Source: Gallionellaceae bacterium (GTDB taxonomy: Bacteria > Pseudomonadota > Gammaproteobacteria > Burkholderiales > Gallionellaceae). Taken from it: 64,000 bases of DNA. Under the pieces are notes generated by a model, which saw only the letters and a list, made by a program, of their open reading frames with translations, was not told the origin of the DNA and did no database searches. This document shows, in pieces, positions 10,893-20,517 of the stretch. Location of the stretch: assembly GCA_027448945.1 (NCBI GenBank), contig DAIDMQ010000002.1, positions 124,001-188,000 of the forward strand, given 5' to 3'. The position numbers were made by a program, and so were the translations under genes. Within the stretch, counting starts at the first letter, position 1. Every line of letters starts with the position of its first letter.

Positions 10893-11216
10893 ATGAAGAA
10901 ATTGATCGCGTTGGCCTGTTTGGGTTTTGCCGTTGTGGTTTCAGCCCCTGCTTTTGCGGGTGCGCAGCATGAGAAGATGAAGGGTTGCAACAAAGAAGCA
11001 CATGGTATGAAGGGTGCAGATCGCAAAGCATTCATGAGCAAGTGCTTGAAGAAGGATTATGTTTTGAAGAGCGAGGGTGCTGTTGAAGAAAAGCCAACAG
11101 CAAGCGTTGCACCTACACAACAAAACAAGATGAAAACCTGTAATGCTGATGCCAAAGAAAAGGGACTTAAAGGCGCAGAGCGCAAGGCTTTCATGAGCTC
11201 CTGCCTGAAAGGTTGA
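10893..11216 (+). CDS. PsiF-repeat secreted protein
   Basis: The 107-residue precursor has a signal peptide (MKKLIALACLGFAVV...SAPAFA, cleavage after residue about 23). Two PsiF repeats follow: MKGCNKEAHGMKGADRKAF and MKTCNADAKEKGLKGAERK, each continuing into FMSxCLK. The two cysteines per repeat suit a periplasmic disulfide. E. coli psiF is phosphate-starvation inducible; the function is unknown. AGGGAG precedes the ATG, and a strong terminator follows. Confidence 0.88.
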   Translation: MKKLIALACLGFAVVVSAPAFAGAQHEKMKGCNKEAHGMKGADRKAFMSKCLKKDYVLKSEGAVEEKPTASVAPTQQNKMKTCNADAKEKGLKGAERKAFMSSCLKG

Positions 11217-11237
11217 GCGTGTAGTTGGTGTGGATAG

Positions 11238-11262
11238 AAAACGCGCCGCGAGGCGCGTTTTT
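11238..11262 (+). terminator. Rho-independent terminator after the PsiF-repeat gene
   Basis: AAAACGCGCC (11238-11247), a 4-nt loop GCGA, then GGCGCGTTTTT (11252-11262). It lies 22 bp after the stop codon. The A tract upstream makes it usable in both directions. Confidence 0.88.
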
Positions 11263-11300
11263 CGTTTGTTGCTCAGCGCGGTCTAGCGTGACTAGCCGTG

Positions 11301-11306
11301 TATAAT
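11301..11306 (+). promoter_or_regulatory. -10 box (TATAAT) upstream of pcnB
   Basis: A perfect TATAAT followed by CCGCGC, 57 bp before the chosen pcnB ATG. No convincing -35 box lies 16-18 bp upstream. The TATAATCCGCGC string recurs before ribF at 41150. Confidence 0.5.
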
Positions 11307-11363
11307 CCGCGCTTCGCACACGGCAGATTGTCGTTCAACTCAGTGTCTTAAGTGGCAAAACTA

Positions 11364-12704
11364 ATGATCAAAAAATTCCTTAAACGCGTGTTCCGCAAGT
11401 CTTTGAAAGTCAAAACGGTAGGCAAAGCACAAGTCATCCCATTTTCCTTGCATGGTGTTGCTCGTGAACAAATCAGCTATGGCGCGAAGAAGGTGACAGA
11501 TGGTTTGCAGGCCGCTGGTTATCAGGCTTATGTGGTGGGCGGTGCGGTGCGTGATCTGTTGCTGGAAAAGACGCCCAAGGACTTCGATGTGGCGACCGAT
11601 GCCACGCCCGAAGAAGTGCGCCGCGTGTTCCGCCGCTCGCGCATCATAGGTCGCCGCTTCCGTCTGGTGCACGTGATGTTTGGAGAAGAGGTCGTGGAAG
11701 TTTCAACTTTCCGCCGCATGATAGAAGCCGAAGATGCGCAGACTGATGCGCATGGCCGCTTGCTACGCGACAACGAGTTTGGCGATCAGGAGCAAGATGC
11801 TGCACGCCGTGATTTCACTGCGAATGCCTTGTACTACGATCCCGGCACTCAGGAGATATTCGACTATCACCGTGGTTATGCCGACACCCGTGACGGCGTG
11901 TTGCGCATGATAGGTGACCCCGCAGTACGTTATCGCGAAGACCCGGTACGTATGTTGCGTGCGGTGCGTCTATCGGCCAAGTTGGGCATCAAGCTGGAAG
12001 CGGCGACCGCAGCACCAATAGGCAAAATGAAGGACTTGCTCGACAACGTGCCGGAAGCGCGCATGTTAGACGAGATGCTCAAAATGCTGCTCTCCGGTAA
12101 CTCGGTCGAATGTATACAACAGTTGCGCAAGATGGATCTGCATCACGGTTTGTTGCCGATGCTGGATGTAATCTGGGCGCAACCCAAGGGAGAGAAGTTC
12201 ATCAAGCTCGCCTTACACAACACAGACGATCGTTTGCGTCAGGATAAATCAGTTTCACCCGCCTTCCTGTTTGCCGCTTTGCTGTGGCCTGAAGTACAAA
12301 CTGAATGGGAGAAACGGGTCAAGGGCGGTGCGCGTCCTATCGGCGCCATGCATGATGTGATGGATGAAGTGTTGGCCAAACAGAAATCGCGCATGGCGAT
12401 TCCGCACCGTCACGATGCTGTGATGAAAGAGATCTGGCTGATGCAACAGCGCTTCGAGCAATGCTCGGGTCAGCGCCCGTTCCGTCTGCTCGAACATCCG
12501 CGTTTCCGTGCCGGTTTCGACTTCCTGCTGTTACGTTGTGCCAGTGGCGAAGCATCCGGTGAGCTGGGCCTGTGGTGGGACGAGTTTCAAGATGCTAGCA
12601 CCGAGCGTCGCGCGGAGATGCTGCAACCAGAAGGAACCGGTGAGAAGAAACGTCGCCGTCGCAAACCGCGCAGCAAACCCGCCTCGAGTGCCGCAGCTGA
12701 GTGA
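11364..12704 (+). CDS. pcnB: Poly(A) polymerase I
   Basis: PcnB adds poly(A) tails to RNA 3' ends and promotes decay. The start ATG 11364 (MIKKFLKRVFRK) is preferred over an in-frame GTG at 11352. The roughly 446-residue protein has the nucleotidyltransferase core: AYVVGGAVRDLLL, then the metal-binding KDFDVATDATP. HVMFGEEVVEVSTFR and RRDFTANALYY follow. The C-terminal tail is very basic (KKRRRRKPRSKPA), as in polymerases rather than CCA-adding enzymes. Its TGA overlaps the folK start, so folK is coupled. Confidence 0.94.
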   Translation: MIKKFLKRVFRKSLKVKTVGKAQVIPFSLHGVAREQISYGAKKVTDGLQAAGYQAYVVGGAVRDLLLEKTPKDFDVATDATPEEVRRVFRRSRIIGRRFRLVHVMFGEEVVEVSTFRRMIEAEDAQTDAHGRLLRDNEFGDQEQDAARRDFTANALYYDPGTQEIFDYHRGYADTRDGVLRMIGDPAVRYREDPVRMLRAVRLSAKLGIKLEAATAAPIGKMKDLLDNVPEARMLDEMLKMLLSGNSVECIQQLRKMDLHHGLLPMLDVIWAQPKGEKFIKLALHNTDDRLRQDKSVSPAFLFAALLWPEVQTEWEKRVKGGARPIGAMHDVMDEVLAKQKSRMAIPHRHDAVMKEIWLMQQRFEQCSGQRPFRLLEHPRFRAGFDFLLLRCASGEASGELGLWWDEFQDASTERRAEMLQPEGTGEKKRRRRKPRSKPASSAAAE

Positions 12705-13207
12705 TGTTGCACCTCGCTTTTGTCGCACTGGGCAGTAATCTCGATGACCCACGCGCTCAAGTCCGGCGCGGTTTTGCGGCACTGGATGGTTTGCCTCGCA
12801 CACGGGTTTTGGCATGCTCTTCTCTGTATGCCAGCGCGCCTGTGGGTTATCTGGATCAGCCGGATTTCGTCAACGCGGTTGCCAAGATAGAAACCGAACT
12901 GACGCCACAGGCTTTGTTGCACGCACTGTTGGACATCGAACATCACTATGGTCGTGAGCGTACTTTCCAGAACGCGCCACGCACTTTGGATCTGGATGTG
13001 TTGTTGTATGACGAAGTGTTGCTGCATGAACACGGCTTGACCATCCCGCATCCGCAGATGCACAAGCGTGCCTTTGTGTTGCAGCCACTGTTGGAGATAC
13101 AGCCGGATTGCGTCATCCCCAATGTGGGGGCGGCAGCGGATGCGGCATTAGGCTGTCAGGATCAAACTTTGCAACGTGTGAACGAGGGTGACGATGCAGT
13201 TCGATAA
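12704..13207 (+). CDS. folK: 6-hydroxymethyl-7,8-dihydropterin pyrophosphokinase
   Basis: HPPK transfers pyrophosphate from ATP to hydroxymethyl-dihydropterin in folate synthesis. The 167-residue product starts at ATG 12704 inside the pcnB stop (a GTG at 12701 is the alternative). It shows AFVALGSNLDDP at the N-terminus, VGYLDQPDFVNAV, and the HPPK signature RTLDLDVLLYD with the metal-binding aspartates. It overlaps the downstream kinase gene by 14 bp. The pcnB-folK-kinase-panB order is typical of Betaproteobacteria. Confidence 0.95.
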   Translation: MLHLAFVALGSNLDDPRAQVRRGFAALDGLPRTRVLACSSLYASAPVGYLDQPDFVNAVAKIETELTPQALLHALLDIEHHYGRERTFQNAPRTLDLDVLLYDEVLLHEHGLTIPHPQMHKRAFVLQPLLEIQPDCVIPNVGAAADAALGCQDQTLQRVNEGDDAVR

Positions 13208-13835
13208 GTATCGATATGTGGTCGTGGAAGGTCCAATAGGTGTGGGTAAGACCAGCCTTACGCACCGTTTGGTGCGCCATCTTAATGCCTCAATTTTGCT
13301 GGAAAAACCCGAAGAGAATCCTTTTCTGGAGAAGTTCTACCAAGACCCTGCGCGCCATGCTTTGGCGACGCAGTTGTTCTTTCTTTTTCAGCGCGGCAAC
13401 GAAGTGCGCGAACTCACCCAGATGGACATGTTCCAGCAGACCACTGTGTCGGATTATCTATTCGATAAGGACGTGTTGTTCGCACGCCTGAACCTCTCCG
13501 AACATGAATTCGCCTTGTATCAACAGATATTCAACACCTTGTCGCTGCAAGCGCCGGTGCCCGATCTGGTCATCTATCTGCAAGCCTCCACTGAGATATT
13601 GCTGGGCCGAGTTCATAAGCGTGCTCATGATTACGAGAAAGATATCGCGGACGACTATCTGGTGAGATTGGCACAGAGTTACAGTGATTTCTTCTATCAT
13701 TACGATGCCGCACCGGTATTGGTGGTCAACAGCGACAATCTCGATCTGGTCGGCAACGATGAGCACTTCGAGTTGCTGTTGCAACGTATCAACGATATGC
13801 GCAGTGCGCGCGAATTTTTTAGTCTGGGAGAATGA
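13194..13835 (+). CDS. Deoxynucleoside kinase family protein
   Basis: The start ATG 13194 ([13 protein letters not shown]) has GAGGG just upstream; a GTG at 13188 is possible. The 213-residue protein has the P-loop [11 protein letters not shown] and the DTM-like region [14 protein letters not shown]. It also has the dNK family [21 protein letters not shown] lid region, of which [12 protein letters not shown] is the arginine-rich part. It resembles deoxyadenosine/deoxyguanosine kinases. These salvage deoxynucleosides; specificity cannot be read directly. Packed between folK and panB with overlaps on the left and a 1-bp gap on the right. Confidence 0.85.
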   Translation: MQFDKYRYVVVEGPIGVGKTSLTHRLVRHLNASILLEKPEENPFLEKFYQDPARHALATQLFFLFQRGNEVRELTQMDMFQQTTVSDYLFDKDVLFARLNLSEHEFALYQQIFNTLSLQAPVPDLVIYLQASTEILLGRVHKRAHDYEKDIADDYLVRLAQSYSDFFYHYDAAPVLVVNSDNLDLVGNDEHFELLLQRINDMRSAREFFSLGE

Positions 13836-13836
13836 G

Positions 13837-14628
13837 ATGCGTACCACACTGACCGCTCTGCAAAACCTGTGCAAACAGAACGAGAAGATCGCGATGCTGA
13901 CTTGCTATGACGCCAGCTTCGCTGCGTTGCTGGAAGCTCAGGGTGTGGATGTGTTGCTGGTGGGTGACTCGCTGGGTATGGTGTTGCAGGGGCACGAGAC
14001 CACCTTGCCGGTGACATTGGACGACATGGCATACCACACCGCATGTGTCGCGCGCGGGGCTAGCAAAGCTTTCATCATCGCCGACATGCCTTTCGGTACC
14101 TTTCAAGTCAGCCCTGAACAGACCTTCGCTCATGCTGCACGACTGATGGCTTCTGGAGCGCAGATGGTTAAGTTGGAAGGTGGTGCGGAGATGGTGGCGA
14201 CCGTGCACTTCCTGACTGCACGGGGCATACCCGTCTGCGGACACATCGGCCTCACCCCACAATCTGTGCATCAACTGGGCGGCTATCGCGTGCAGGGCAG
14301 GGATGCCGATGCGGCGCAGAAATTGATCGCCGATAGTTTGGCGATACAGCAAGCGGGTGCGGGCATGATTGTGTTAGAAGCAGTCCCTGCAAAGCTTGCC
14401 ACTGACATCACCGCACAGTTGCACATCCCGACCATAGGTATAGGTGCGGGTGTCGCTTGCTCAGGTCAAGTGTTGGTACTGCATGATCTACTGGGCATCT
14501 ATCCGGGCAAGAAGGCACGCTTCGTAAAGGACTTCATGCAAGGTGCGACCTCAATCCCCGCAGCAGTGCACGCTTATGTGGAAGAAGTGAAAAGCGGCGC
14601 TTTTCCCACCACAGAGCATAGCTTCTAA
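13837..14628 (+). CDS. panB: 3-methyl-2-oxobutanoate hydroxymethyltransferase
   Basis: PanB makes ketopantoate from ketoisovalerate and methylene-THF for pantothenate and coenzyme A. Although the frame is open from 13684, the family N-terminus and the spacing (GGGAGAATGAG before the codon) place the start at ATG 13837, giving 263 residues. Motifs are [34 protein letters not shown] (metal-binding Asp), and VKLEGG. The C-terminal part has [20 protein letters not shown]. panC, normally next, is absent; a convergent glycosyltransferase gene overlaps the stop by 3 bp. Confidence 0.96.
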   Translation: MRTTLTALQNLCKQNEKIAMLTCYDASFAALLEAQGVDVLLVGDSLGMVLQGHETTLPVTLDDMAYHTACVARGASKAFIIADMPFGTFQVSPEQTFAHAARLMASGAQMVKLEGGAEMVATVHFLTARGIPVCGHIGLTPQSVHQLGGYRVQGRDADAAQKLIADSLAIQQAGAGMIVLEAVPAKLATDITAQLHIPTIGIGAGVACSGQVLVLHDLLGIYPGKKARFVKDFMQGATSIPAAVHAYVEEVKSGAFPTTEHSF

Positions 14629-15707
14629 GCCAGGTTCGCTAGTTTTCCCGCTAACCAAGTAGCAACCTGTAAAGCGCCCGGCGCAACTGACGGGGCAGGG
14701 CGTGGTGCAGACCACAGCGCACTCATTTCAGAGTCAAGGTGGCCTTGCGCTGCTTGCTCACGCGAGATTTCTTGACAATTTCCATGTTGTTCCAGCCATG
14801 CTTTCAGCGCCGCTGACTCGGGCCAATCTCCCCTGTTGACATATAGCACAGGCACACCGCTGTATCTCGCCTCCACGAAACTGCCATAGCCGGGTTTGCT
14901 CAATAGCAGATCGCTGCTGGAGAGTAAGTCGCTGAAACTCATGGGTAGCGATTCCAGCGCGATAGCATCGGGATGGGTGCATCGCCAGCTCGCTTGCACC
15001 AGATAGCGCACACCAGCGATGCGCGGCCAGTCTTCCATCGGCAGGCGTGTTGCGATGCCCCCCATACTCAATAGTACCAAGCGCGTGTCGTGAGTGAGTC
15101 CCAACAAGGCATCCAGTTCGTCTCGTCTATTGCGACCGATGTCGGCGATGGGGGCGACAGGAAAGACATTGGCAAGTGAGGACATCTGCATGCCCGGCGT
15201 GGCGCGCAAAAAGGCATCAGCGCCTGCGTAAGCTCTATGTATCTGAGCGAGGATGGCGTCATCGCTATCGTTCCCGGCGCAATAATGCGCATAGATGTCA
15301 TACCAGTTCAATGAGCACAAGGCGGCATTGCCTATACCCGCTTTCTGCGCACCCGCCAACGGCAGATAGCCCGCATTGGAAAACACATAGTCGGCCTTGA
15401 GAGTCTTCAACAACGCTGCCTCGGTAGCGACACGCTCATCCCAATCTGCATGAAAAGCGCGGTAGGCTGAACGGCTTTCATCCACTTGCACATCCAGTGC
15501 ACTGGACATCAGCATGCCGATGTCCCCTTCACTGTGCAGGTGTTCAAACGGCGCAACGATGCGGGAACAAAGGTGCGAGAGCGGCGCGGCGGAACGTATG
15601 CTCATGCGCAATTGCGGCATCAAGCGATGCAGTGCATTTAGGATGGGTGCGGTCTGGGCGACATGGCCGTAACCGTGGCCTGAGATGGAGATAACTAGAT
15701 GAGGCAT
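14625..15707 (-). CDS. MurG-like glycosyltransferase, function unknown
   Basis: The start is set at ATG 15707 ([16 protein letters not shown]), where the GT-B fold begins; the open frame extends upstream to 15758. The roughly 360-residue product has a glycine-rich N-terminal loop [10 protein letters not shown], typical of UDP-sugar glycosyltransferases of the MurG/UGT type. The C-terminal nucleotide-sugar region has [19 protein letters not shown] and VLYVNRG. No signal peptide is present. Related COG1819/DUF1205-like proteins are often annotated only as hypothetical. It is transcribed convergently to panB with a 4-bp overlap and shares no pathway with its neighbours. Confidence 0.65.
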   Translation of the reverse strand: MPHLVISISGHGYGHVAQTAPILNALHRLMPQLRMSIRSAAPLSHLCSRIVAPFEHLHSEGDIGMLMSSALDVQVDESRSAYRAFHADWDERVATEAALLKTLKADYVFSNAGYLPLAGAQKAGIGNAALCSLNWYDIYAHYCAGNDSDDAILAQIHRAYAGADAFLRATPGMQMSSLANVFPVAPIADIGRNRRDELDALLGLTHDTRLVLLSMGGIATRLPMEDWPRIAGVRYLVQASWRCTHPDAIALESLPMSFSDLLSSSDLLLSKPGYGSFVEARYSGVPVLYVNRGDWPESAALKAWLEQHGNCQEISREQAAQGHLDSEMSALWSAPRPAPSVAPGALQVATWLAGKLANLA

Positions 15708-15867
15708 AAGATGATGAGTGAGGGTGTGGTAGCCGAGTAGATTACGACAAGCACACACGCTCAGGCAAAATATCTGCGGTCGGTACTATGTATTCAGTGC
15801 AGGTGGCGGATTGGATATATCTTGATATGATGCGGCAATAATAAGGCACACAGAGGAGGCAGCCACG

Positions 15868-16515
15868 ATGACAGCGCAGACCGGCGAACTTGAGCAGCCA
15901 CAAACACCGACCGCACAAGCGGCACCGCCGGACGGCAATACTTGGACAGATATCGGTAAGGCCGAGATCGTCTATACCCTGTTTGGACGCGCCAAAGTGC
16001 GTGTCATCCACAAAGGTGATAAGGAGCGTCAGACCAAGCGGATGCTAGTGGCGGTGGTTGTGTTCGCCATTGCGGGCTATTGGCTGCTGACCAATATGGA
16101 TTACTTCCGTGAGCCGGAGATTTTAGAGATAAATACTGCGCCTGCTGTGGTCATCCCGAGTGAGTCGATGGCGGCAGTTTCAGCGCCTGTATCGGCGGCA
16201 GTTACAGTTCAGGCGGCACCTGTGGTGAGCAAGTCAGTCGCCCGTGTGTATCGTCCCGCAAAGCCAGAGCTCATTTCAGCCTCAAGTGTGGCAGTGATTT
16301 CAAATCCTGCCGCTCCACGAGTTTACCGAGCACCTGTCGTAGCCTCTGGCGTTGCGCCTGCAACAACCAAGCTAACCACTCCAGCAACGGCGCGGAAACC
16401 AGTAGTTATCCCCCAGGCTAATGGCACACCGGTGACTACATTAAACGCCGGTGGCAACGCTTATCCCGCTGAATCCAATAGTTTTACAGCCCCGATAAAT
16501 GCGCCCGGAAATTAA
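15868..16515 (+). CDS. Unknown membrane-anchored Ala/Val/Pro-rich protein
   Basis: I do not recognise this 215-residue protein. Residues 1-58 are polar and hydrophilic, including WTDIGKAEIVYTLFGRAKV. One transmembrane helix follows (about 59-78, VAVVVFAIAGYWLLTN). Residues 85-215 are low-complexity Ala/Val/Pro/Thr-rich, as in periplasmic linkers, with two similar RVYRP/RVYRAP segments. The arrangement suggests an inner-membrane bitopic protein with a flexible periplasmic arm, like TonB- or SPOR-type linkers, but no terminal domain is recognisable. AGAGGAGG lies 10 bp before the ATG. Confidence 0.6.
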   Translation: MTAQTGELEQPQTPTAQAAPPDGNTWTDIGKAEIVYTLFGRAKVRVIHKGDKERQTKRMLVAVVVFAIAGYWLLTNMDYFREPEILEINTAPAVVIPSESMAAVSAPVSAAVTVQAAPVVSKSVARVYRPAKPELISASSVAVISNPAAPRVYRAPVVASGVAPATTKLTTPATARKPVVIPQANGTPVTTLNAGGNAYPAESNSFTAPINAPGN

Positions 16516-16611
16516 TCGAATGTGAGGTGCGGCAAGCATAGTGCGGCGATAAAGCTGGAGAGGTTTGAAGGGGGCTGGACTGCGGGGGGAGGGATATTTT
16601 TACTAGGGTGA

Positions 16612-16651
16612 TAATCACGGGATTGGTTTCAATGAACCAATCCCGTGATTA
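16612..16651 (-). terminator. Strong hairpin terminator after the 32-residue membrane protein gene
   Basis: A perfect 17-bp inverted repeat (16612-16628 and 16635-16651, arms beginning TAATCACGGG and ending CCCGTGATTA) with a 6-nt loop. It lies 4 bp beyond the stop of the small minus-strand gene. The T run is short, so it may act as a bidirectional terminator or mRNA-stabilising hairpin. Confidence 0.7.
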
Positions 16652-16655
16652 AGAA

Positions 16656-16754
16656 TTACTTCTTTTTCAAAGCCTGAATCATAACGACCGCTACGACAAG
16701 GCCAACTACTGCAGCAACGCCGATTGCCGTCATGATAGTAGTGAAAATGCTCAT
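16656..16754 (-). CDS. 32-residue single-pass membrane miniprotein
   Basis: A short frame begins ATG 16754 and ends TAA at 16656. It is preceded by a near-perfect ribosome site GGAGGAG 7 bp upstream. The product starts MSIFTTIMTAIG, has one hydrophobic helix (residues about 8-26, AAVVGLVVAVVMIQ at its core) and ends in ALKKK. That is an N-out/C-in single-pass topology by the positive-inside rule. A 17-bp perfect hairpin directly follows the stop. Ribosome site, composition and terminator together make a real gene likely. No family is recognised. Confidence 0.7.
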   Translation of the reverse strand: MSIFTTIMTAIGVAAVVGLVVAVVMIQALKKK

Positions 16755-16918
16755 TTTTTTCTCCTCCGATTGATTTGACTTAAGGGTGATAAATTGCAAC
16801 CCGCGCGGAATTTAGCACAATATTGGTCTGAATAAAACCCAGCAAAATACTCGGTTGAGCTTTTCTTAAATATTTTAAATGTATTAACGTATATTCTGGC
16901 GTTAACGTCGTTTTGGCC

Positions 16919-17605
16919 TTAGAAGCGCAAGCCCAGTGCCTGGCACAAAAAACTCATCATAGGGGCGGCTTCTCTAAATCTTTCCACGATCATGGGACGC
17001 AGCTTGGAGGAGGTTACTTCGGTCTTACTCATGCGCGACAGCGCGATGAAGTCCTTGCGCTTCAAGTCTGTCACCAGTGGATGGTCCTTGGCGAAACCAC
17101 GCGGCGCATTCGCCAGCGAGTCACCGACCAAGTCGTAGTGTTGTGAGAAGCTAGCCTCGTCCCGCGCCTGTACCCAGACATCGCCATGCTCCAAAAGCCC
17201 AGTGCGTATCTTGAACAAAGCATCCGCATCTGGATGCCACAGACCCACCCCCATGAAGCACTCATCCGGCGCGATGTGCAGATAGTAGCCGGGCGCATGG
17301 ATGTCCTTGCCAATCTCGTGCCGGAAATGGATGCCGATGTTGGTTTTGTAGGGAGTTTTATCTTTGCTGAAACGCGTATCGCGATACACCCGCATCAATG
17401 ACCCACCTACTTTCTTGGGCTGTGCCAAAAAATGCCGCGAAATTGAAGGCATTTCATGCGACATATCGCTGATGAAAGCCAGCGCCGGACTACGCACCAA
17501 GTCCTCGTATTCCCGCTGATGCTCCTCGAACCACTCGCGGTTATTGTTCTCGGCGAGTGAGGATAGAAAGGAGAAAGTCTGTTTGGTGAAGTAACGGTCG
17601 CTCAT
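16919..17605 (-). CDS. DUF2461 family protein
   Basis: The 228-residue protein matches the DUF2461/TIGR02453 family. It has FTKQTFSFLSSLAENNNREW at the N-terminus, then RDTRFSKDKTPYKTNIGIHF, then APGYYLHIAPDECFMGVGLW. The family is widespread in bacteria and some fungi without an assigned function; the tryptophan/arginine pattern is conserved. No signal peptide. Monocistronic in appearance, 89 bp upstream of the end of mutS on the same strand. Confidence 0.9.
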   Translation of the reverse strand: MSDRYFTKQTFSFLSSLAENNNREWFEEHQREYEDLVRSPALAFISDMSHEMPSISRHFLAQPKKVGGSLMRVYRDTRFSKDKTPYKTNIGIHFRHEIGKDIHAPGYYLHIAPDECFMGVGLWHPDADALFKIRTGLLEHGDVWVQARDEASFSQHYDLVGDSLANAPRGFAKDHPLVTDLKRKDFIALSRMSKTEVTSSKLRPMIVERFREAAPMMSFLCQALGLRF

Positions 17606-17694
17606 TGTCAGTTCTTTGTATGCCGGGGGCTAAGAATACTCATCAAATGGAGCGATGTGTATCCTATCAATCAAAATCTCTTGGACTAGTTTTT

Positions 17695-20265
17695 CTATGC
17701 CAGCTTCTTTAACTGATACAATTTTTCCAACGCTTCCTTGGGACTCAAATCATCCGGCTGCAGGTCGCGCAAGGCTGATACCAGTGGATGTTCTTCTGGT
17801 TCTGCAATCTCGGGTACTGAGGCAAACAGGTCGCCTTGTGGGTGTTGAGCGGCGCTTTGTTGTTCTAGCTTCACAAGTTGTTTTTTTGCGGTGCGGATGA
17901 CGCTATTCGGTACGCCCGCCAATGCGGCGACCTGCAGGCCGTAGCTTTGGCTGGCTGCGCCTTCGTTCACCGAATGCAAAAATACGATGGTGTGCTGGTG
18001 TTCGACAGCGGTGAGGTGGACGTTGGCGAGCTGTGAGAACTCTTCGGTGAGTCGGGTGAGCTCGAAGTAGTGGGTGGCGAACAGGGTGTAGCTGCGGTTG
18101 TGTTCCAGCAGGTGGCGCGCGATGGCGTAGGCGAGTGCGAGTCCGTCGAAGGTGCTGGTGCCACGCCCGATCTCGTCCACCAGCACCAGACTATTCTCGG
18201 TGGCGTTGTGTAGGATGTTAGCGGCCTCGGTCATCTCGACCATGAAGGTGGAGCGTCCGCTGGCCAAGTCGTCGGATGCGCCTATGCGAGTGAAGATCCG
18301 GTCAATCTCACCGAGCACCGCTTCCTGTGCGGGGACGAAGCAACCGACGTGTGCGAGCAACGCGATGATGGCGACTTGGCGCATATAAGTGGATTTACCA
18401 CCCATGTTGGGGCCGGTGATGAGCAACATGCGGCGACCATCGTTGAGCATGGCGTCGTTGGGGGTGAACTGATCGACCTGAGCCTCGACGACAGGATGGC
18501 GACCTTGCCTGATGCTGAGTTGTGCCTCGTCACTGAAGTGTGGCGCGCTTAGATTTAATGCGGATGCCCGCTCCGCAAAGGTGGCGAGTACATCTAGTTC
18601 GGCGATGGCAACAGCGATGTTCTGCAACTGCGGAATGTAGGCCGCGAGGCTGTCCAGCAACTGGTCGTAGAGCAATTTTTCGCGAGACAAAGCGCGGTCA
18701 TTGGCAGACAGCGCTTTGTCCTCGAAGGCTTTCAGTTCAGGTGTGATATAGCGTTCGGCGTTCTTGAGTGTTTGGCGACGACGATAATCGTCCGGCACAT
18801 TGACCGACTGCGCGGCGGACACTTCGATGTAGAAACCATGCACGCGGTTGTATTCGACCTTGAGTGTGTTGATGCCGGTGCGCTCGCGTTCACGCGCTTC
18901 CAGCGCGAGCAGGAAGTCGCCGCAGTTGGTCTGTATGCCGCGCAATTCGTCCAAGTCCGCATCATAGCCATCAGCAATCACGCCACCTTCGCGCAACACG
19001 GAAGAGGGCTCAGCCTTCAAAGTATTTTGCAGGTGCTCTACCAGCGCGGTATCGGCTTGCAGTGCATCGGACAAGGTTCGTATCAGCGCGGTATCGCACC
19101 GGCTCAATGCGCTATGCAGTTGCGGCAGGTTCAGCAGTGTGTCGCGCAGTCCCGAGAGATCTCGCGGGCGAGCAGACTTGAGGGCGATGCGTGCGGTGAT
19201 GCGCTCCACGTCCACGCTGGACTTGAGTTGTTCGTGTACGTTGCGATGCAGTTCATCCAATGCCGTCACGGCTTGTAGTCTGGCGTTCAGCACCTCTCGG
19301 TCACGCAGTGGGTGATGCAGCCAGTTGGCCAGTTGGCGGCTGCCCATGTTGCTGGCGCAGGTGTCTAGTAATGAGAGCAGGGTGGGGGCAGGTTCGCCGC
19401 GCAGGGTCTGGGTGATCTCCAGATTGCGGCGGGTGGCAGCGTCCATGCGCACATGACGATCCGCGCTATAGATCTGCATGCTGCGGATGTGACTGATGGC
19501 CTGACCTTGGGTGAGTTTGGCATAGGCGAGTAGCGCGCCAGCCGCCTCCAAACCGATGGTGAACTCGTCACAACCAAAGCCCGCGAGGTCGCGTGTGCTG
19601 AACTGGTGGCACAGTGCGCGGCGTGCTGTGTCGAGCTCGAAATACCAATCAGGTAATGGTTTGTAAGCCGCATGATGGCCGGTTTTGAGTGCAGTGTTTT
19701 CGGCGTGCAATATCTCCGAGGCTTGCAGTCTTTCCATTTCTGCGGGCAGGTCCTTGCTGTGTGTCTCGCAGACATAGAACTGACCCGAGGCGAGGTTCAG
19801 CCAGGCCAGTCCCACTTGGTTGTGGTGCTGATGTACAGATAGCAGCAGGTTGTCGCGTTTTTCTTCAAGCAGGGCGGAATCGGTGACGGTGCCCGGGGTG
19901 ACGATGCGTATTACCTTGCGGTCAACGGGGCCTTTGCTGGTGGCAGGGTCGCCAATCTGCTCGCAGATGGCGATGGATTCGCCCATTTTTACAAGGCGTG
20001 CAAGGTATTGCTCAGCCGCGTGATAAGGCACGCCTGCCATCTTGATCGGGTCGCCATTAGATGTGCCACGCTGTGTGAGGGTGATATCCAGCAACTTGGC
20101 AACGCGCACCGCATCGTCCATGAATAGTTCGTAGAAGTCTCCCATGCGGTAGAACAGCAATTTGTCGGTGTGCTCAGCCTTGATGCGCAGATATTGCTGC
20201 ATCATGGGCGTGTGGCCAGCCTTGTCTTTGCCTTTCTTGGGATTGATTTCTGCTGCTGTTGTCAT
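17695..20265 (-). CDS. mutS: DNA mismatch repair protein MutS
   Basis: MutS recognises mismatches and recruits MutL. The start is ATG 20265 ([15 protein letters not shown]); the longer frame to 20373 has no homologous extension. The 856-residue length agrees with E. coli (853). Domain I carries the mismatch-stacking motif RMGDFYELF. The ATPase has Walker [14 protein letters not shown], Walker [15 protein letters not shown] and [10 protein letters not shown]. The C-terminal [15 protein letters not shown] is the dimer/tetramer tail region. The 252-bp gap to the divergently transcribed ClC gene contains a perfect TATAAT at 20403 on the plus strand. Confidence 0.97.
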   Translation of the reverse strand: MTTAAEINPKKGKDKAGHTPMMQQYLRIKAEHTDKLLFYRMGDFYELFMDDAVRVAKLLDITLTQRGTSNGDPIKMAGVPYHAAEQYLARLVKMGESIAICEQIGDPATSKGPVDRKVIRIVTPGTVTDSALLEEKRDNLLLSVHQHHNQVGLAWLNLASGQFYVCETHSKDLPAEMERLQASEILHAENTALKTGHHAAYKPLPDWYFELDTARRALCHQFSTRDLAGFGCDEFTIGLEAAGALLAYAKLTQGQAISHIRSMQIYSADRHVRMDAATRRNLEITQTLRGEPAPTLLSLLDTCASNMGSRQLANWLHHPLRDREVLNARLQAVTALDELHRNVHEQLKSSVDVERITARIALKSARPRDLSGLRDTLLNLPQLHSALSRCDTALIRTLSDALQADTALVEHLQNTLKAEPSSVLREGGVIADGYDADLDELRGIQTNCGDFLLALEARERERTGINTLKVEYNRVHGFYIEVSAAQSVNVPDDYRRRQTLKNAERYITPELKAFEDKALSANDRALSREKLLYDQLLDSLAAYIPQLQNIAVAIAELDVLATFAERASALNLSAPHFSDEAQLSIRQGRHPVVEAQVDQFTPNDAMLNDGRRMLLITGPNMGGKSTYMRQVAIIALLAHVGCFVPAQEAVLGEIDRIFTRIGASDDLASGRSTFMVEMTEAANILHNATENSLVLVDEIGRGTSTFDGLALAYAIARHLLEHNRSYTLFATHYFELTRLTEEFSQLANVHLTAVEHQHTIVFLHSVNEGAASQSYGLQVAALAGVPNSVIRTAKKQLVKLEQQSAAQHPQGDLFASVPEIAEPEEHPLVSALRDLQPDDLSPKEALEKLYQLKKLA

Positions 20266-20517
20266 GTGTCGACGGCTATGTGCGTGATAGGAGCCGCGCA
20301 TTTTAGCGATGATGCGGGCGCAGGTGTGAGCGATATGTCCGCTCGCAACGGCGTGATACAAAATACGAAGCAACTCGAGGCGTACAGTCCGGCTTCAGAC
20401 AGTATAATGTTCGTGCAATTCGCCGCTGGCGGTGGTTCTTGGATGGTTGAATTGCAGTCAAACTTTTGAATTTTCGGTACGCCACTTCAGTATGAGACTT
20501 AAAAGTAGGAGGCTGCT

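Noticed and set aside
20403-20408. Perfect TATAAT between mutS and the ClC gene as a promoter or small RNA start
   Set aside because: No -35 box lies 15-19 bp upstream, and the 110 bp that follow show no terminator, so a small RNA cannot be supported; it may still drive the ClC gene.
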